Counted from the first letter of the stretch, positions 7,943-14,509 are shown. The stretch is 14,699 nt of DNA from a bacterium UBP1_UBA4783 (GCA_002403075.1 DHHB01000084.1:18764-33462); one strand, 5' to 3'. Notes: generated by a model from the letters alone, not told the origin. A program made the numbers and translations.

Positions 7943-9727
7943 ATGATTCCGCAGAAAGTCATCGAGGATATCCGCGAGCGCACCGATATCGTGCAGCTTG
8001 TCGGCCAGTTTCTTGACCTGCGGAAGGCCGGCCGCAACTTCAAGGCGCTCTGCCCGTTTCACTCCGAAAAGACGCCGAGCTTCATGGTGCATCCCGAGAA
8101 GCAGATCTATCACTGCTTCGGGTGCGGCAAGGGCGGGAACGTCTTTCATTTCCTCATGGATTACGAGGGCATCGGCTTCGTCGAGGCCGTGGAGAAGCTC
8201 GGCCGCTCGCTCGGGATAGACGTCGACAAATTCTCCGCGGGCGGCGACAGGAAAGAGAAGCTCGAGCCCTACTACCGGGCGATGGAGTTCGCGGCGCGGT
8301 TCTACCGGAAGACGCTGCTCGAATCGGGCGAGGCGGATGCTGCCCGGGCCTACCTCGATCGCCGCGGGATCGGTGCCCCGGAGCAGGAGGATTTCACGAT
8401 CGGCTACGCCCCCTCCGGATGGGACGGACTCTACCGCGCGGCGATGGACGCCGGAGTGGCGCGCGAAACGCTCGTGGAACTCTCCCTCGTCATGAAGAGC
8501 AGGGGCGGAAGCGGCTACCGGGACTATTTTCGAAACAGGGTTATTTTCCCCATCGAATCGCTCTCGAACCGCTTTATCGGGCTCGCGGGAAGGGTTCTCG
8601 ACAGCTCGGAGCCGAAATATCTCAACACGGCCGAGAGCCCCATATATTACAAGGGGAAAATACTTTACGGTTTGAACCATTCGAAGGACGGGATTCGAAA
8701 GTCTGAATCTGCAATAATAGTAGAAGGATACATGGATTATCTGATGTTGTGGAAGAACGGTTTCCGCAATGTCTGTGCCGTGTGCGGGACATCTTTTACA
8801 CAAGATCAGGGCCGCCTGCTTGCACGATACGCAAATCGTATATATATTATCAATGATGGGGACAGGGCCGGGGTGCGGGCTTCGGTGAGGGCCGCAGACG
8901 AACTGATGATAGTCGGACTCGAATCGAATATCGTGTCCCTGCCCGAAGGCGAAGACCCTGATAGCTTCGTAAAGAAGAAGGGAGCAGATGAATTGCGCGC
9001 TCTCATGCGCTCTGCTCCTAATTATTTTGCGTTTCTCAACAAGGAGGCCCTGAGCGGCGAACGGACCACGTACCGCAAGAGCCAGGTCATACGGCATCTG
9101 CTCGAGACCGTTTCGTCGGTGACGGATGCCGTGAGAAGGGACCTTTTGCTGCAGGAAATGGCGGGGCTCTTCGACGTGCCGGTCGCCACCCTCCGCTCGG
9201 GGCTGCCGGCGAAGAAGCGCGCGAACGATGCGCCGGGCCCTCAGGCCGGCGAGACGCGGCGCGAGAGCCGGCGCCGGGAGATACAGAAGACGCTTTTCAG
9301 GCTCGGTCTCGAGGACGAACGGTACGCGAGGATCATCGTGGAGCGGCTCGATATCGGCGATCTGGAGGGCACGCTCTTCATGGATTACTACCGCGCGCTC
9401 GACGCGGCGACGCACGGCGGCGTGGATGTCCGCAGCCCCGCGTTCATCGCGGGGATCGAGGACGCGGAGCTTTCGAAGCTCGCCTCTGAGATCGCTCTCT
9501 GCGAGCTGCCGCCGGGGCCCCACGAGAGGTTTCTCGCGGACGGGCTCGTCTGGCTCAGGAAAGAGGCTCTCAAGGAAGAGCTCGAGACCATGAAGGAACG
9601 GTTGCGCGCGCTCGAGGCATCGGGAGAGTCGGACGCGAAAGATGAGATGCGCGGCGTCGCGAAGATGTACGAGGAGCTTTCTCGGCGGATGAGATCGCTC
9701 AAATCCGAGGGAGGAGATTCGAACTGA
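7943..9727 (+). CDS. dnaG: DNA primase DnaG
   Basis: DnaG synthesises RNA primers for replication together with the DnaB helicase. The 594-residue protein is complete. The N-terminal CHC2 zinc ribbon uses C37, H40, C58 and C61 (CPFH and CFGC). The RNA polymerase basic domain includes YRDYFRNRVIFPI and PKYLNTAESP. The TOPRIM catalytic core has EGYMD at 261-265, DGDRAG at 305-310 and GEDPD at 336-340. The C-terminal part (about 430-594) would be the helicase-binding domain. Codon use changes sharply in the middle (about 8641-9060): GC falls and ATA, TTG, GTA and GAA codons appear, unlike the rest of the gene and its neighbours. The reading frame and catalytic residues are intact. The last base of its stop codon is the first base of the rpoD ATG, so the two are translationally coupled. 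Confidence 0.98.
   Translation: MIPQKVIEDIRERTDIVQLVGQFLDLRKAGRNFKALCPFHSEKTPSFMVHPEKQIYHCFGCGKGGNVFHFLMDYEGIGFVEAVEKLGRSLGIDVDKFSAGGDRKEKLEPYYRAMEFAARFYRKTLLESGEADAARAYLDRRGIGAPEQEDFTIGYAPSGWDGLYRAAMDAGVARETLVELSLVMKSRGGSGYRDYFRNRVIFPIESLSNRFIGLAGRVLDSSEPKYLNTAESPIYYKGKILYGLNHSKDGIRKSESAIIVEGYMDYLMLWKNGFRNVCAVCGTSFTQDQGRLLARYANRIYIINDGDRAGVRASVRAADELMIVGLESNIVSLPEGEDPDSFVKKKGADELRALMRSAPNYFAFLNKEALSGERTTYRKSQVIRHLLETVSSVTDAVRRDLLLQEMAGLFDVPVATLRSGLPAKKRANDAPGPQAGETRRESRRREIQKTLFRLGLEDERYARIIVERLDIGDLEGTLFMDYYRALDAATHGGVDVRSPAFIAGIEDAELSKLASEIALCELPPGPHERFLADGLVWLRKEALKEELETMKERLRALEASGESDAKDEMRGVAKMYEELSRRMRSLKSEGGDSN
8641..9060 (+). other. Low-GC, atypical-codon segment inside dnaG
   Basis: By hand count this 420-nt stretch is about 49% GC, and its first 120 nt are about 38%. 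Sampled 60-nt blocks on either side are 68% (8341-8400) and 78% (9181-9240). AT-ending codons rare elsewhere in the window (ATA, GTA, GAA, TTG, TAT) cluster here. The segment encodes the conserved TOPRIM core without a frame break. It could be a gene-conversion tract or a region selected for an embedded signal. Confidence 0.7.
8820..8848 (+). promoter_or_regulatory. Possible internal promoter for rpoD within dnaG
   Basis: TTGCAC at 8820-8825 and TATATT at 8843-8848 are 17 bp apart, inside the AT-rich part of dnaG and about 880 nt before rpoD. The same -35 form occurs upstream of the outer-membrane protein gene at 11616. Internal rpoD promoters within dnaG are known in E. coli. Here only the sequence match supports it. 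Confidence 0.35.
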
Positions 9728-11478
9728 TGGATCTCGATCGGATCGACGAAATTCTGCTCGGTATCAAGAAGCTTTCCGATGAGAAGGGGTACGTCCTCAA
9801 CGAGGAGATCGAGGGGCTCGTCGGCGAAGGGTTCGACCCGGACGACATCATCGAGCTCTACGACCGCCTGAGCGACGAGAACATCGAATTCTTCGACACG
9901 CGCGAAAAGGCGATCCTCAAGATCGAGGCCCGCAAGAAGCGCGAGCAGAAGGAGGCGAAGAAGTCCGAGGATCTGCTCACGACGGGCGTGCGATTCGACG
10001 ACCCGGTGCGGATGTACCTGCGCGAGATGGGCAAAGTGCCGTTGCTCGACCGCGAGGGCGAGATCGAGATCGCCAAGCGCATCGAGGACGGCCACCTCAG
10101 GATCTTCCAAGCGGTCTTCAGGCTGAACGCCACGACCCGCGAGCTCCGGCGCTACGTGGAGCGTCTCGAGAAGGGGACGATGCGTCTCGAGGACCTTCTC
10201 CAGATCGAGACGGGCGGGCTCCACCCGCACCTCTCGGGCCGCAAGGAGCTCAAGAAGTACGTCGGCATCCTCAAGCGGATCATCAATCTTCGCGAAGAGA
10301 TCGTCGTGCATGAGGCGAAGCTCAGAAAGAAGATCCCCGCGAAGACGGCGGCGCAGGTCCAGCGCCAGTGCGAGGCGCGCACGAAGAAGCTTCAGGACGA
10401 GTACCGCAAGATCAAGCTCAACCCCGTTCAGCTCGAGCGGCTCGTCGAGAAGATCAAGGACGTGCTCAAGAGAGTCGAATACTTCAAGAAGCAGATGCAC
10501 GAGTACGAGAAGTTCATCGGGATGAAGCGCGAGGACGTCGAGCCCGCGATCAAGACGCTGCAGCGGGGAAGCCCGAAGGACAAGGCGGCGCTGCGGAAAA
10601 AGGTCAAATGGGCGCCGGCGGAGCTCAAGGGGTTCCACGAACGGTTCCGCGAGCTCGAGCGCGGCATGCGCCAGATCGAGAGCAAAGAAAACGTCAAATA
10701 CGAAGATCTCCGCCGCATCGTTCAGGACATCCGCGACGGCGAGCGCGGATCGCAGAAGGCGAAACAGGAGATGATCGAGGCGAACGTCCGTCTCGTCATC
10801 TCGATCGCCAAGCGGTACACGAACCGCGGCCTCGAGTTCCTCGATCTCATCCAGGAGGGAAACAGCGGCCTCATGCGGGCGGTCGACAAGTTCGACTACC
10901 GCAAGGGATACAAGTTCAGCACCTACGCGACGTGGTGGATCCGGCAGGCCATCACCCGCGCGATCGCCGACCAGGCGCGCACGATCCGCGTGCCGGTGCA
11001 CATGATCGAAGCGATCAACAAGGTGTCCCGCACGCAGCGGAAGCTCGTGCAGGAGTTCGGCCGCGAGCCGACCCCCGAGGAGGTCGCGCGCCGTCTCAAC
11101 TACCCGGTCGGCAAGGTGAAGAGCGTCATGAAGGCGAGCATAGAGCCGATCTCGCTCGACCGTCCGATCGGCGAGGACGACGACAGCAACCTGAGCGATT
11201 TCATCGAGGACACCTCGGCCTCGGCGCCGGATCAGTCGGCGGCGCACGCGATGCTCCGCGATCAGGTAGGGCGGGTGCTGGCGACGCTCACGAAGCGCGA
11301 AGAGAAGGTCGTGCGACTCCGCTTCGGACTCGGCGACGGCACGCCGCGCACCCTCGAGGAGGTCGGTACGATCTTCAACGTGACGAGGGAGCGCGTGCGG
11401 CAGATCGAGGCGAAGGCGCTCCGGAAGCTCATGCATCCGAGCCGCAGCCGAAAGCTCAAGGGATACATCGATTACTGA
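9727..11478 (+). CDS. rpoD: Primary sigma factor RpoD (sigma-70)
   Basis: RpoD directs RNA polymerase to housekeeping promoters. The 583-residue product is a full group 1 sigma factor. Region 1.1 (about 1-80) includes EKGYVLNEEIEGLV. Region 1.2 (DDPVRMYLREMGKVPLL) begins near 91. A long, charged non-conserved region covers about 130-345. Region 2 starts at about 349 with ANVRLVISIAKRYTNRGL and holds the promoter-melting and -10 recognition segment YATWWIRQAITRAIADQAR. Region 3 follows (PVHMIEAINKV). Region 4.2, the -35-binding helix-turn-helix, begins near 541 (RTLEEVGTIFNVTRERVRQIE). The ATG overlaps the dnaG stop by one base (TGATG). The tRNA gene begins 6 nt after the rpoD stop codon, leaving no room for a terminator between them. 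Confidence 0.98.
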   Translation: MDLDRIDEILLGIKKLSDEKGYVLNEEIEGLVGEGFDPDDIIELYDRLSDENIEFFDTREKAILKIEARKKREQKEAKKSEDLLTTGVRFDDPVRMYLREMGKVPLLDREGEIEIAKRIEDGHLRIFQAVFRLNATTRELRRYVERLEKGTMRLEDLLQIETGGLHPHLSGRKELKKYVGILKRIINLREEIVVHEAKLRKKIPAKTAAQVQRQCEARTKKLQDEYRKIKLNPVQLERLVEKIKDVLKRVEYFKKQMHEYEKFIGMKREDVEPAIKTLQRGSPKDKAALRKKVKWAPAELKGFHERFRELERGMRQIESKENVKYEDLRRIVQDIRDGERGSQKAKQEMIEANVRLVISIAKRYTNRGLEFLDLIQEGNSGLMRAVDKFDYRKGYKFSTYATWWIRQAITRAIADQARTIRVPVHMIEAINKVSRTQRKLVQEFGREPTPEEVARRLNYPVGKVKSVMKASIEPISLDRPIGEDDDSNLSDFIEDTSASAPDQSAAHAMLRDQVGRVLATLTKREEKVVRLRFGLGDGTPRTLEEVGTIFNVTRERVRQIEAKALRKLMHPSRSRKLKGYIDY

Positions 11479-11484
11479 TCGTTC

Positions 11485-11559
11485 GGGCCCATAGCTCAGC
11501 GGTAGAGCTCCCGGCTCATAACCGGTCGGTCCCAGGTTCGATCCCTGGTGGGCCCACCA
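11485..11559 (+). tRNA. tRNA with CAT anticodon (tRNA-Ile2 or elongator tRNA-Met)
   Basis: The 75-nt sequence folds into a complete cloverleaf. The acceptor stem is GGGCCCA/TGGGCCC (7 bp), the D stem GCTC/GAGC, and the anticodon loop CTCATAA with CAT at 11517-11519. The variable loop is 5 nt, the T stem CCAGG/CCTGG with loop TTCGATC, and CCA is encoded (11557-11559). The anticodon stem has a C27-U43 mismatch at its outer pair. It is not an initiator: position 1 pairs normally and the anticodon stem lacks the GGG/CCC triplet. C4-G69, C5-G68 and C28-G42 are features associated with lysidine synthase (TilS) recognition in E. coli, which leans toward tRNA-Ile2. Elongator tRNA-Met is not excluded. 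It lies 6 nt after rpoD and is probably processed from the rpoD transcript. Confidence 0.95.
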
Positions 11560-11573
11560 CACGCACCCTGAAA

Positions 11574-11599
11574 CGGCCCGCGGACGAGTCCGCGGGCCG
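11574..11599 (+). terminator. Strong hairpin after the tRNA, no U-tract
   Basis: An 11-bp perfect stem (11574-11584 with 11589-11599) closes a 4-nt CGAG loop. It lies 14 nt after the tRNA, where the operon should end. The following sequence is A-rich (GAAAATAAAAAAAC), not T-rich, so it is not a canonical intrinsic terminator on this strand. It could stop transcription, protect a 3' end, or guide tRNA 3' processing. Confidence 0.45.
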
Positions 11600-11615
11600 G
11601 AAAATAAAAAAACAT

Positions 11616-11645
11616 TTGCACGATTCGCCCGTATGGTTTTATATC
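11616..11645 (+). promoter_or_regulatory. Promoter for the outer-membrane protein gene
   Basis: TTGCAC at 11616-11621 and TATATC at 11640-11645 are 18 bp apart in an AT-rich island that contrasts with the surrounding GC-rich DNA. The start would be near 11652, giving a leader of about 118 nt before the ATG at 11770. Confidence 0.55.
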
Positions 11646-11685
11646 ATGCGCGACGTATCGTGCGCACTTCCGGGGCGCGCCCTGC

Positions 11686-11695
11686 AAGGAGGTGA
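11686..11695 (+). promoter_or_regulatory. Perfect anti-SD match lacking a well-placed start
   Basis: AAGGAGGTGA matches the complement of the 16S 3' end over ten bases, yet lies about 75 nt before the true start at 11770. The nearest start is GTG at 11696, too close for ideal spacing, which would give an 11-codon leader peptide ending at the TGA of 11729-11731. It may be a standby site or a leader-peptide signal. Confidence 0.4.
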
Positions 11696-11769
11696 GTGGA
11701 TCCGGTAACGCGTCGCCTCGAGCATATATGAACGGAAGAACCGATCTCAATCACACACGGAGGTTCGAA

Positions 11770-12402
11770 ATGAAGAAGTTCACCACCGCGATCGTCGCCC
11801 TCGCGGCGCTCTTTGCCCTCTCGTCGCCGCTTTTCGCGGCGGACGGCAAGATGATGTTCGGCGTCAAGGGCGGTCTCAACCTCGCGAACATCATCGGAGA
11901 GGACGTCGAGAACAACTCCATGAAGGTCGGCTTTGTCGGCGGCGCTTTCATGTGCTACAACCTCACCGAGATATTCGCGATCCAGCCGGAGCTTCTTTAC
12001 TCGATGAAAGGCGTCAAATATGAGGTGGGACTTCTCGAGGTGAATCAGAACCTCAACTACTTCGAGATTCCGCTCCTTCTCAAGGTCAATCTGCCGACCG
12101 AGGGCAAGATAAAGCCCAGCCTCTATGCGGGACCGGCGCTCGGGATCCTCATGTCCGCCGAGGTGGAAGACTTGGACGTGAAGGATTATATGAAGGGCAC
12201 CGACATCGGTATCATCGCCGGCGCCGCGCTCGGCTATCAGATGGAGTCGGGCATGCTCTTCGGCGAGTTCCGCTACGAAGTCGGCCTGAGCACGATCTGG
12301 GATTTATCGGACGAGGAGCTCACTGTGTTGGATCTGACGGAACAGCCTGACGAGAAGAATAGTGTGATATCCATCCTCGTCGGCTACGGTTTCGCGTTCT
12401 AA
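11770..12402 (+). CDS. Outer-membrane beta-barrel protein (PorT/OMP_b-brl type)
   Basis: The 210-residue product is probably a small outer-membrane beta-barrel of the PF13568/PF13505 type; no specific function can be assigned. A signal peptide is clear: MKK, a hydrophobic core (AIVALAALFALSS) and likely cleavage after LFA at residue 23. The mature chain opens with MMFGVKGGLNLANI, a hallmark of this family. Alternating polar/hydrophobic strands follow (for example IFAIQPELLYSMKGVKYE and ALGYQMESGMLFGEFRYEVG). It ends in GYGFAF with a terminal aromatic residue, as expected for barrel insertion. The start at 11770 is chosen for the signal peptide and for GGAGG 6 nt upstream. Earlier in-frame starts at 11692 and 11728 would add a hydrophilic extension. 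A promoter at 11616 suggests a separate transcript. Confidence 0.85.
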   Translation: MKKFTTAIVALAALFALSSPLFAADGKMMFGVKGGLNLANIIGEDVENNSMKVGFVGGAFMCYNLTEIFAIQPELLYSMKGVKYEVGLLEVNQNLNYFEIPLLLKVNLPTEGKIKPSLYAGPALGILMSAEVEDLDVKDYMKGTDIGIIAGAALGYQMESGMLFGEFRYEVGLSTIWDLSDEELTVLDLTEQPDEKNSVISILVGYGFAF

Positions 12403-12432
12403 AGCGCCTTTCGGGGCAAGCTGGTTTTCGCT

Positions 12433-12463
12433 CGGGCGCGGGCGTCGTCGACGCCCGCGCCCG
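12433..12463. terminator. 13-bp GC hairpin between the OMP and GNAT genes
   Basis: A perfect 13-bp stem (12433-12445 with 12451-12463) with a 5-nt loop lies 30 nt after the stop of the outer-membrane protein gene. No T-run follows on either strand, so it is at best a non-canonical terminator, or an mRNA 3'-end stabiliser. Confidence 0.45.
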
Positions 12464-12483
12464 CCTATGTTCGGGTCCACGCA

Positions 12484-12951
12484 ATGGTCGAGCTTCGACA
12501 TCTTCACCTGGGCGGCGATATGCCGCTCGTCCGATCCCTCTTCGAGGAATACGCCTCGACGCTCGGCTTCGATCTGTGTTTCCAGAACTTCGACGATGAG
12601 CTCGCGACGCTGCCCGGGTCGTACGCGCCGCCGGCGGGAACGATCGTCGTCGCCTTCGAAGACGACGACGCGGCGGGCTGCGTCGCCGTGCGCCCGTTCG
12701 AGCCCGGCGTCTGCGAGATGAAGCGCCTGTACGTGAAACCGGCGCGCCGCGGCCGCGGAATCGGCCGCGCCCTCGCGTCGGCCGCCGTCGAGTTCGCGCG
12801 CGGCGGCGGGTACGAGCGCATGCGCCTCGACACCCTCGCGTCGATGGAGGAGGCGAACGCTCTCTATCGGTCGATCGGCTTCCTTCCCTGCGAGAGATAT
12901 CGACGAAACCCCTGCGAGCATCCCGTTTTCATGGATCTGCGGCTGCGATAA
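12484..12951 (+). CDS. GNAT family N-acetyltransferase
   Basis: The 155-residue product is a GCN5-related acetyltransferase that should transfer an acetyl group from acetyl-CoA to an amine. The substrate cannot be told from the sequence. The acetyl-CoA pyrophosphate loop of motif A is RRGRGIGRAL at 88-97, preceded by the beta strand EMKRLYVKPA. Motif B is recognisable as MRLDTLASMEEANALYRSIGF at about 113-133. The N-terminal half (MVELRHLHLGGDMPLVRSLFEEY) is the usual acceptor-side helical part. The ATG has no clear ribosome binding site. A GC hairpin lies only 20 nt upstream and I see no promoter, so expression by read-through from the upstream gene is possible. The C-terminus (CEHPVFMDLRL) is a usual GNAT ending. 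Confidence 0.88.
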   Translation: MVELRHLHLGGDMPLVRSLFEEYASTLGFDLCFQNFDDELATLPGSYAPPAGTIVVAFEDDDAAGCVAVRPFEPGVCEMKRLYVKPARRGRGIGRALASAAVEFARGGGYERMRLDTLASMEEANALYRSIGFLPCERYRRNPCEHPVFMDLRLR

Positions 12952-12995
12952 CGGACTCCGGTGCGGCGTGCGGAGCCTTCCCGGGGCGGCGGCAC

Positions 12996-13047
12996 GCCTT
13001 CAACGGGCCCGATGCTTGCGCATGCCTCATCGGCCTCCCGTGAAGGC
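12996..13047. terminator. Long imperfect hairpin after the GNAT gene
   Basis: The arms 12996-13014 and 13028-13047 form a long imperfect stem (GCCTTC/GAAGGC, ACGGG/CCCGT and CCGATG/CATCGG with small interruptions) around a 13-nt loop. It sits 44 nt after the stop codon. There is no T-run, so it is a non-canonical terminator candidate or another structured element. The remainder of the 182-bp gap holds the promoter at 13074 and nothing else recognisable. Confidence 0.4.
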
Positions 13048-13073
13048 GGCCCGCGCGGGATCAGATCTCCGCG

Positions 13074-13102
13074 TTGCATTTGACAACATAGTATGATATA
13101 AT
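13074..13102 (+). promoter_or_regulatory. Extended -10 promoter for the Asp-box lipoprotein gene
   Basis: TTGCAT at 13074-13079 and a consensus TATAAT at 13097-13102 are 17 bp apart, and TGA just before the -10 forms an extended -10 element. This is the best -10 box in the window. Transcription would start near 13109. The TTGACA at 13080 is only 11 bp from the -10 and is not the -35 for it. Confidence 0.75.
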
Positions 13103-13181
13103 GAGTTAACACCAATGCGGGGGTCGTTCCACCATGGGCGCAGCCAGCAACCCGGCTTCGATTTGCAACACCCGTCGGAAA

Positions 13182-14276
13182 ATGCAACTCATCCGAAGCA
13201 CCGTCGTGGCCCTCGCCATCATCGCGTTCGTCTATTTTCAGATCCACTCGTGTTCGAAGGACGATATCGCCGCTCCGGAACCGCCGCCGCCCGCCCCCGA
13301 CAACGTCATCTTCGCGGCGATCGACGTCTTCTTCGCCGACGCGGAGTTCGGCTGCGTGTCGGGAACGGCCGGAACGCTCATGACGACTCTCGACGGAGGG
13401 AAGACGTGGAACGGATCCGCCCTGCAGGCGGCGTATCTCAACGACGTCCATTTCCTCGACCGGCTCCACGGATGGATCGCCGGGAGGGACGGCTCGCTCT
13501 ATGCGACGCTCGACGGCGGCGCGAGCTGGACGCCGAACCCGGCCCAGGGCTGTCCGGTCGAAGAGGATTTCTACAAGGTGCAGTTTTTCACCGAACGTCT
13601 CGGCTACGTGCTCGGCTACCGGGGCGTCTATCGGACCGACGACGGCGGCGCGACCTGGACGAACAACTGGCTTCCGGTCGTCGCCGACCGCGGCGCTCTG
13701 GACGTGAGCTTCGTGAACGACCGGACGGCGTTCCTCCTCGGCAGCCGCTATCTCGAGGCCGATCCGGTGTGTCTCTATCGCACGGTGAACGGCGGCGCGC
13801 TGTGGATTCCGATCGAGGGATCGCGCGCGTCGGTGTTTCGAACGGTGATGACCGTTTGGTTCGTCGACGCGCTGACGGGGTGGGCCGGCGGCGGAGTCAT
13901 CATGAAGACCTCGGACGGCGGCGCCACGTGGACGACGCAGGTGACGCCGGCCACCGTGCGCGAGTTCTTCTTCTTCGACGCCGAGCGCGGTTTCGCCGTC
14001 GGCGGCACGACGGTTCTGCGCACGAACGACGGCGGCGCTTCGTGGATCGACGTCGCGCCCTCCGACGACCGCATCGCCGATCTTCGCGGCATTCACTTCA
14101 TCGATCCCCTGAACGGCTGGATCGTCGGCCGGGGCACGGACGCGCGGGCGGGGGACAAGCTCTGCAAGCGCTCGCTTCTCCTGGTCACCTCGGACGGCGG
14201 CGTCCACTGGAAGGTGCGCGAGTTCCTGTTCGACTACGCGCTCGTGGCGGGCGCCACCGGCCTCCTCGAGGACTGA
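13182..14276 (+). CDS. Putative lipoprotein with seven Asp-box (Ycf48-like) repeats
   Basis: The 364-residue product is probably exported and folds as a seven-bladed beta-propeller; its partner or substrate is unknown. The N-terminus has a short basic region (MQLIR), a hydrophobic stretch and a lipobox-like IHSC at 21-24, then a proline-rich linker (PEPPPPAP). Seven Asp-boxes of the form DGGxxW begin at residues 71, 111, 154, 203 (Asp replaced by Asn), 245, 283 and 338. They alternate with GWIAGRDG-like strands as in the photosystem II assembly factor Ycf48/HCF136 and BNR proteins. That resemblance is structural and does not imply photosynthesis. ATG at 13134 is in frame and would add 16 residues; 13182 is preferred because it gives a normal signal sequence. 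A strong promoter lies about 75 nt upstream. Confidence 0.85.
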   Translation: MQLIRSTVVALAIIAFVYFQIHSCSKDDIAAPEPPPPAPDNVIFAAIDVFFADAEFGCVSGTAGTLMTTLDGGKTWNGSALQAAYLNDVHFLDRLHGWIAGRDGSLYATLDGGASWTPNPAQGCPVEEDFYKVQFFTERLGYVLGYRGVYRTDDGGATWTNNWLPVVADRGALDVSFVNDRTAFLLGSRYLEADPVCLYRTVNGGALWIPIEGSRASVFRTVMTVWFVDALTGWAGGGVIMKTSDGGATWTTQVTPATVREFFFFDAERGFAVGGTTVLRTNDGGASWIDVAPSDDRIADLRGIHFIDPLNGWIVGRGTDARAGDKLCKRSLLLVTSDGGVHWKVREFLFDYALVAGATGLLED

Positions 14277-14308
14277 CGCGGGCTCCGGGAACAGTATCAG
14301 AATAATCC

Positions 14309-14338
14309 TTGACGGCGGGGCCGTTTTTCGCCTATCTT
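14309..14338 (+). promoter_or_regulatory. Promoter of the leader or small RNA before the zinc-ribbon gene
   Basis: TTGACG at 14309-14314 and TATCTT at 14333-14338 are 18 bp apart, in the AT-richer gap after the lipoprotein gene. The transcription start would be near 14345. Confidence 0.6.
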
Positions 14339-14344
14339 TCTTGC

Positions 14345-14494
14345 TTCCTTGCATAGACGATGAAGACGTTCACGGGGGATGTATGGTTCGAAACGAGACG
14401 CGCAGCGAAATAGAGCGAGGGGCCGGCGGCGCGGCCGACGATTCCCCGCTCAGGAATCTTCAGGATGCTTCCCCCCGGGAAGCATTGTTTTTTT
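14345..14494 (+). ncRNA. Candidate small RNA or attenuated 5' leader
   Basis: A promoter at 14309-14338 and an intrinsic terminator ending at 14494 define a transcript of about 150 nt. It contains a GGCCG/CGGCC hairpin (loop GCGGCG, about 14424-14439) flanked by complementary GAGC...GCTC and GGGG...CCCC segments, then the terminator hairpin. The ribosome binding site of the next gene (AGGAAAGGA) begins directly after the terminator, so the element could control read-through into that gene. It does not match the riboswitch, SRP, 6S or tmRNA motifs I know. The start is inferred from the promoter. Confidence 0.45.
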
Positions 14495-14496
14495 AG
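14383..14496 (+). CDS. Possible small leader ORF ending in the terminator
   Basis: An ATG preceded by GGGGGA 3 nt upstream opens a 37-codon frame whose stop lies in the T-run of the terminator. The peptide (MVRNETRSEIERGAGG at its start, ending REALFF) resembles no family I recognise. If translated, ribosomes would cover the terminator hairpin and could affect termination. It may equally be a chance frame. Confidence 0.2.
   Translation: MVRNETRSEIERGAGGAADDSPLRNLQDASPREALFF
14465..14494 (+). terminator. Intrinsic terminator with U-tract
   Basis: A perfect 9-bp stem (ATGCTTCCC at 14465-14473 with GGGAAGCAT at 14477-14485) with a CCC loop is followed by TG and seven T residues (14488-14494). 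This is the only textbook rho-independent terminator in the window, and it lies just 15 nt before a start codon rather than after a gene. Confidence 0.85.
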
Positions 14497-14509
14497 GAAA
14501 GGAACGGGC

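Noticed and set aside
7235..9523. A 762-codon open frame on the minus strand opposite mutS2 and dnaG
   Set aside because: It shadows two conserved genes, contains no recognisable domain, and its sequence character changes along with the sense-strand codon use.
9388..11562. A 724-codon open frame on the minus strand covering rpoD and the end of dnaG
   Set aside because: It lies antisense to clearly conserved dnaG and rpoD, has a low-complexity Leu/Arg/Asp-rich composition and runs through the tRNA. It is a by-product of high GC3 codon bias.
13080..13102. TTGACA at 13080 paired with TATAAT at 13097
   Set aside because: The spacer is only 11 bp, too short for sigma-70. TTGCAT at 13074 gives the correct 17-bp spacing.
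12864..14354. A 496-codon open frame on the minus strand opposite the Asp-box protein
   Set aside because: It is antisense to a gene with a signal sequence, seven regular repeats and a strong promoter. Its own product is Arg/Ala/Val-rich without motifs.
14345..14494. The leader RNA as the 4.5S/SRP RNA, because of its GGAAGCA segment
   Set aside because: The SRP helix 8 symmetric and asymmetric loop motif is absent, and the GGGAAGCA is the right arm of a perfect terminator stem.
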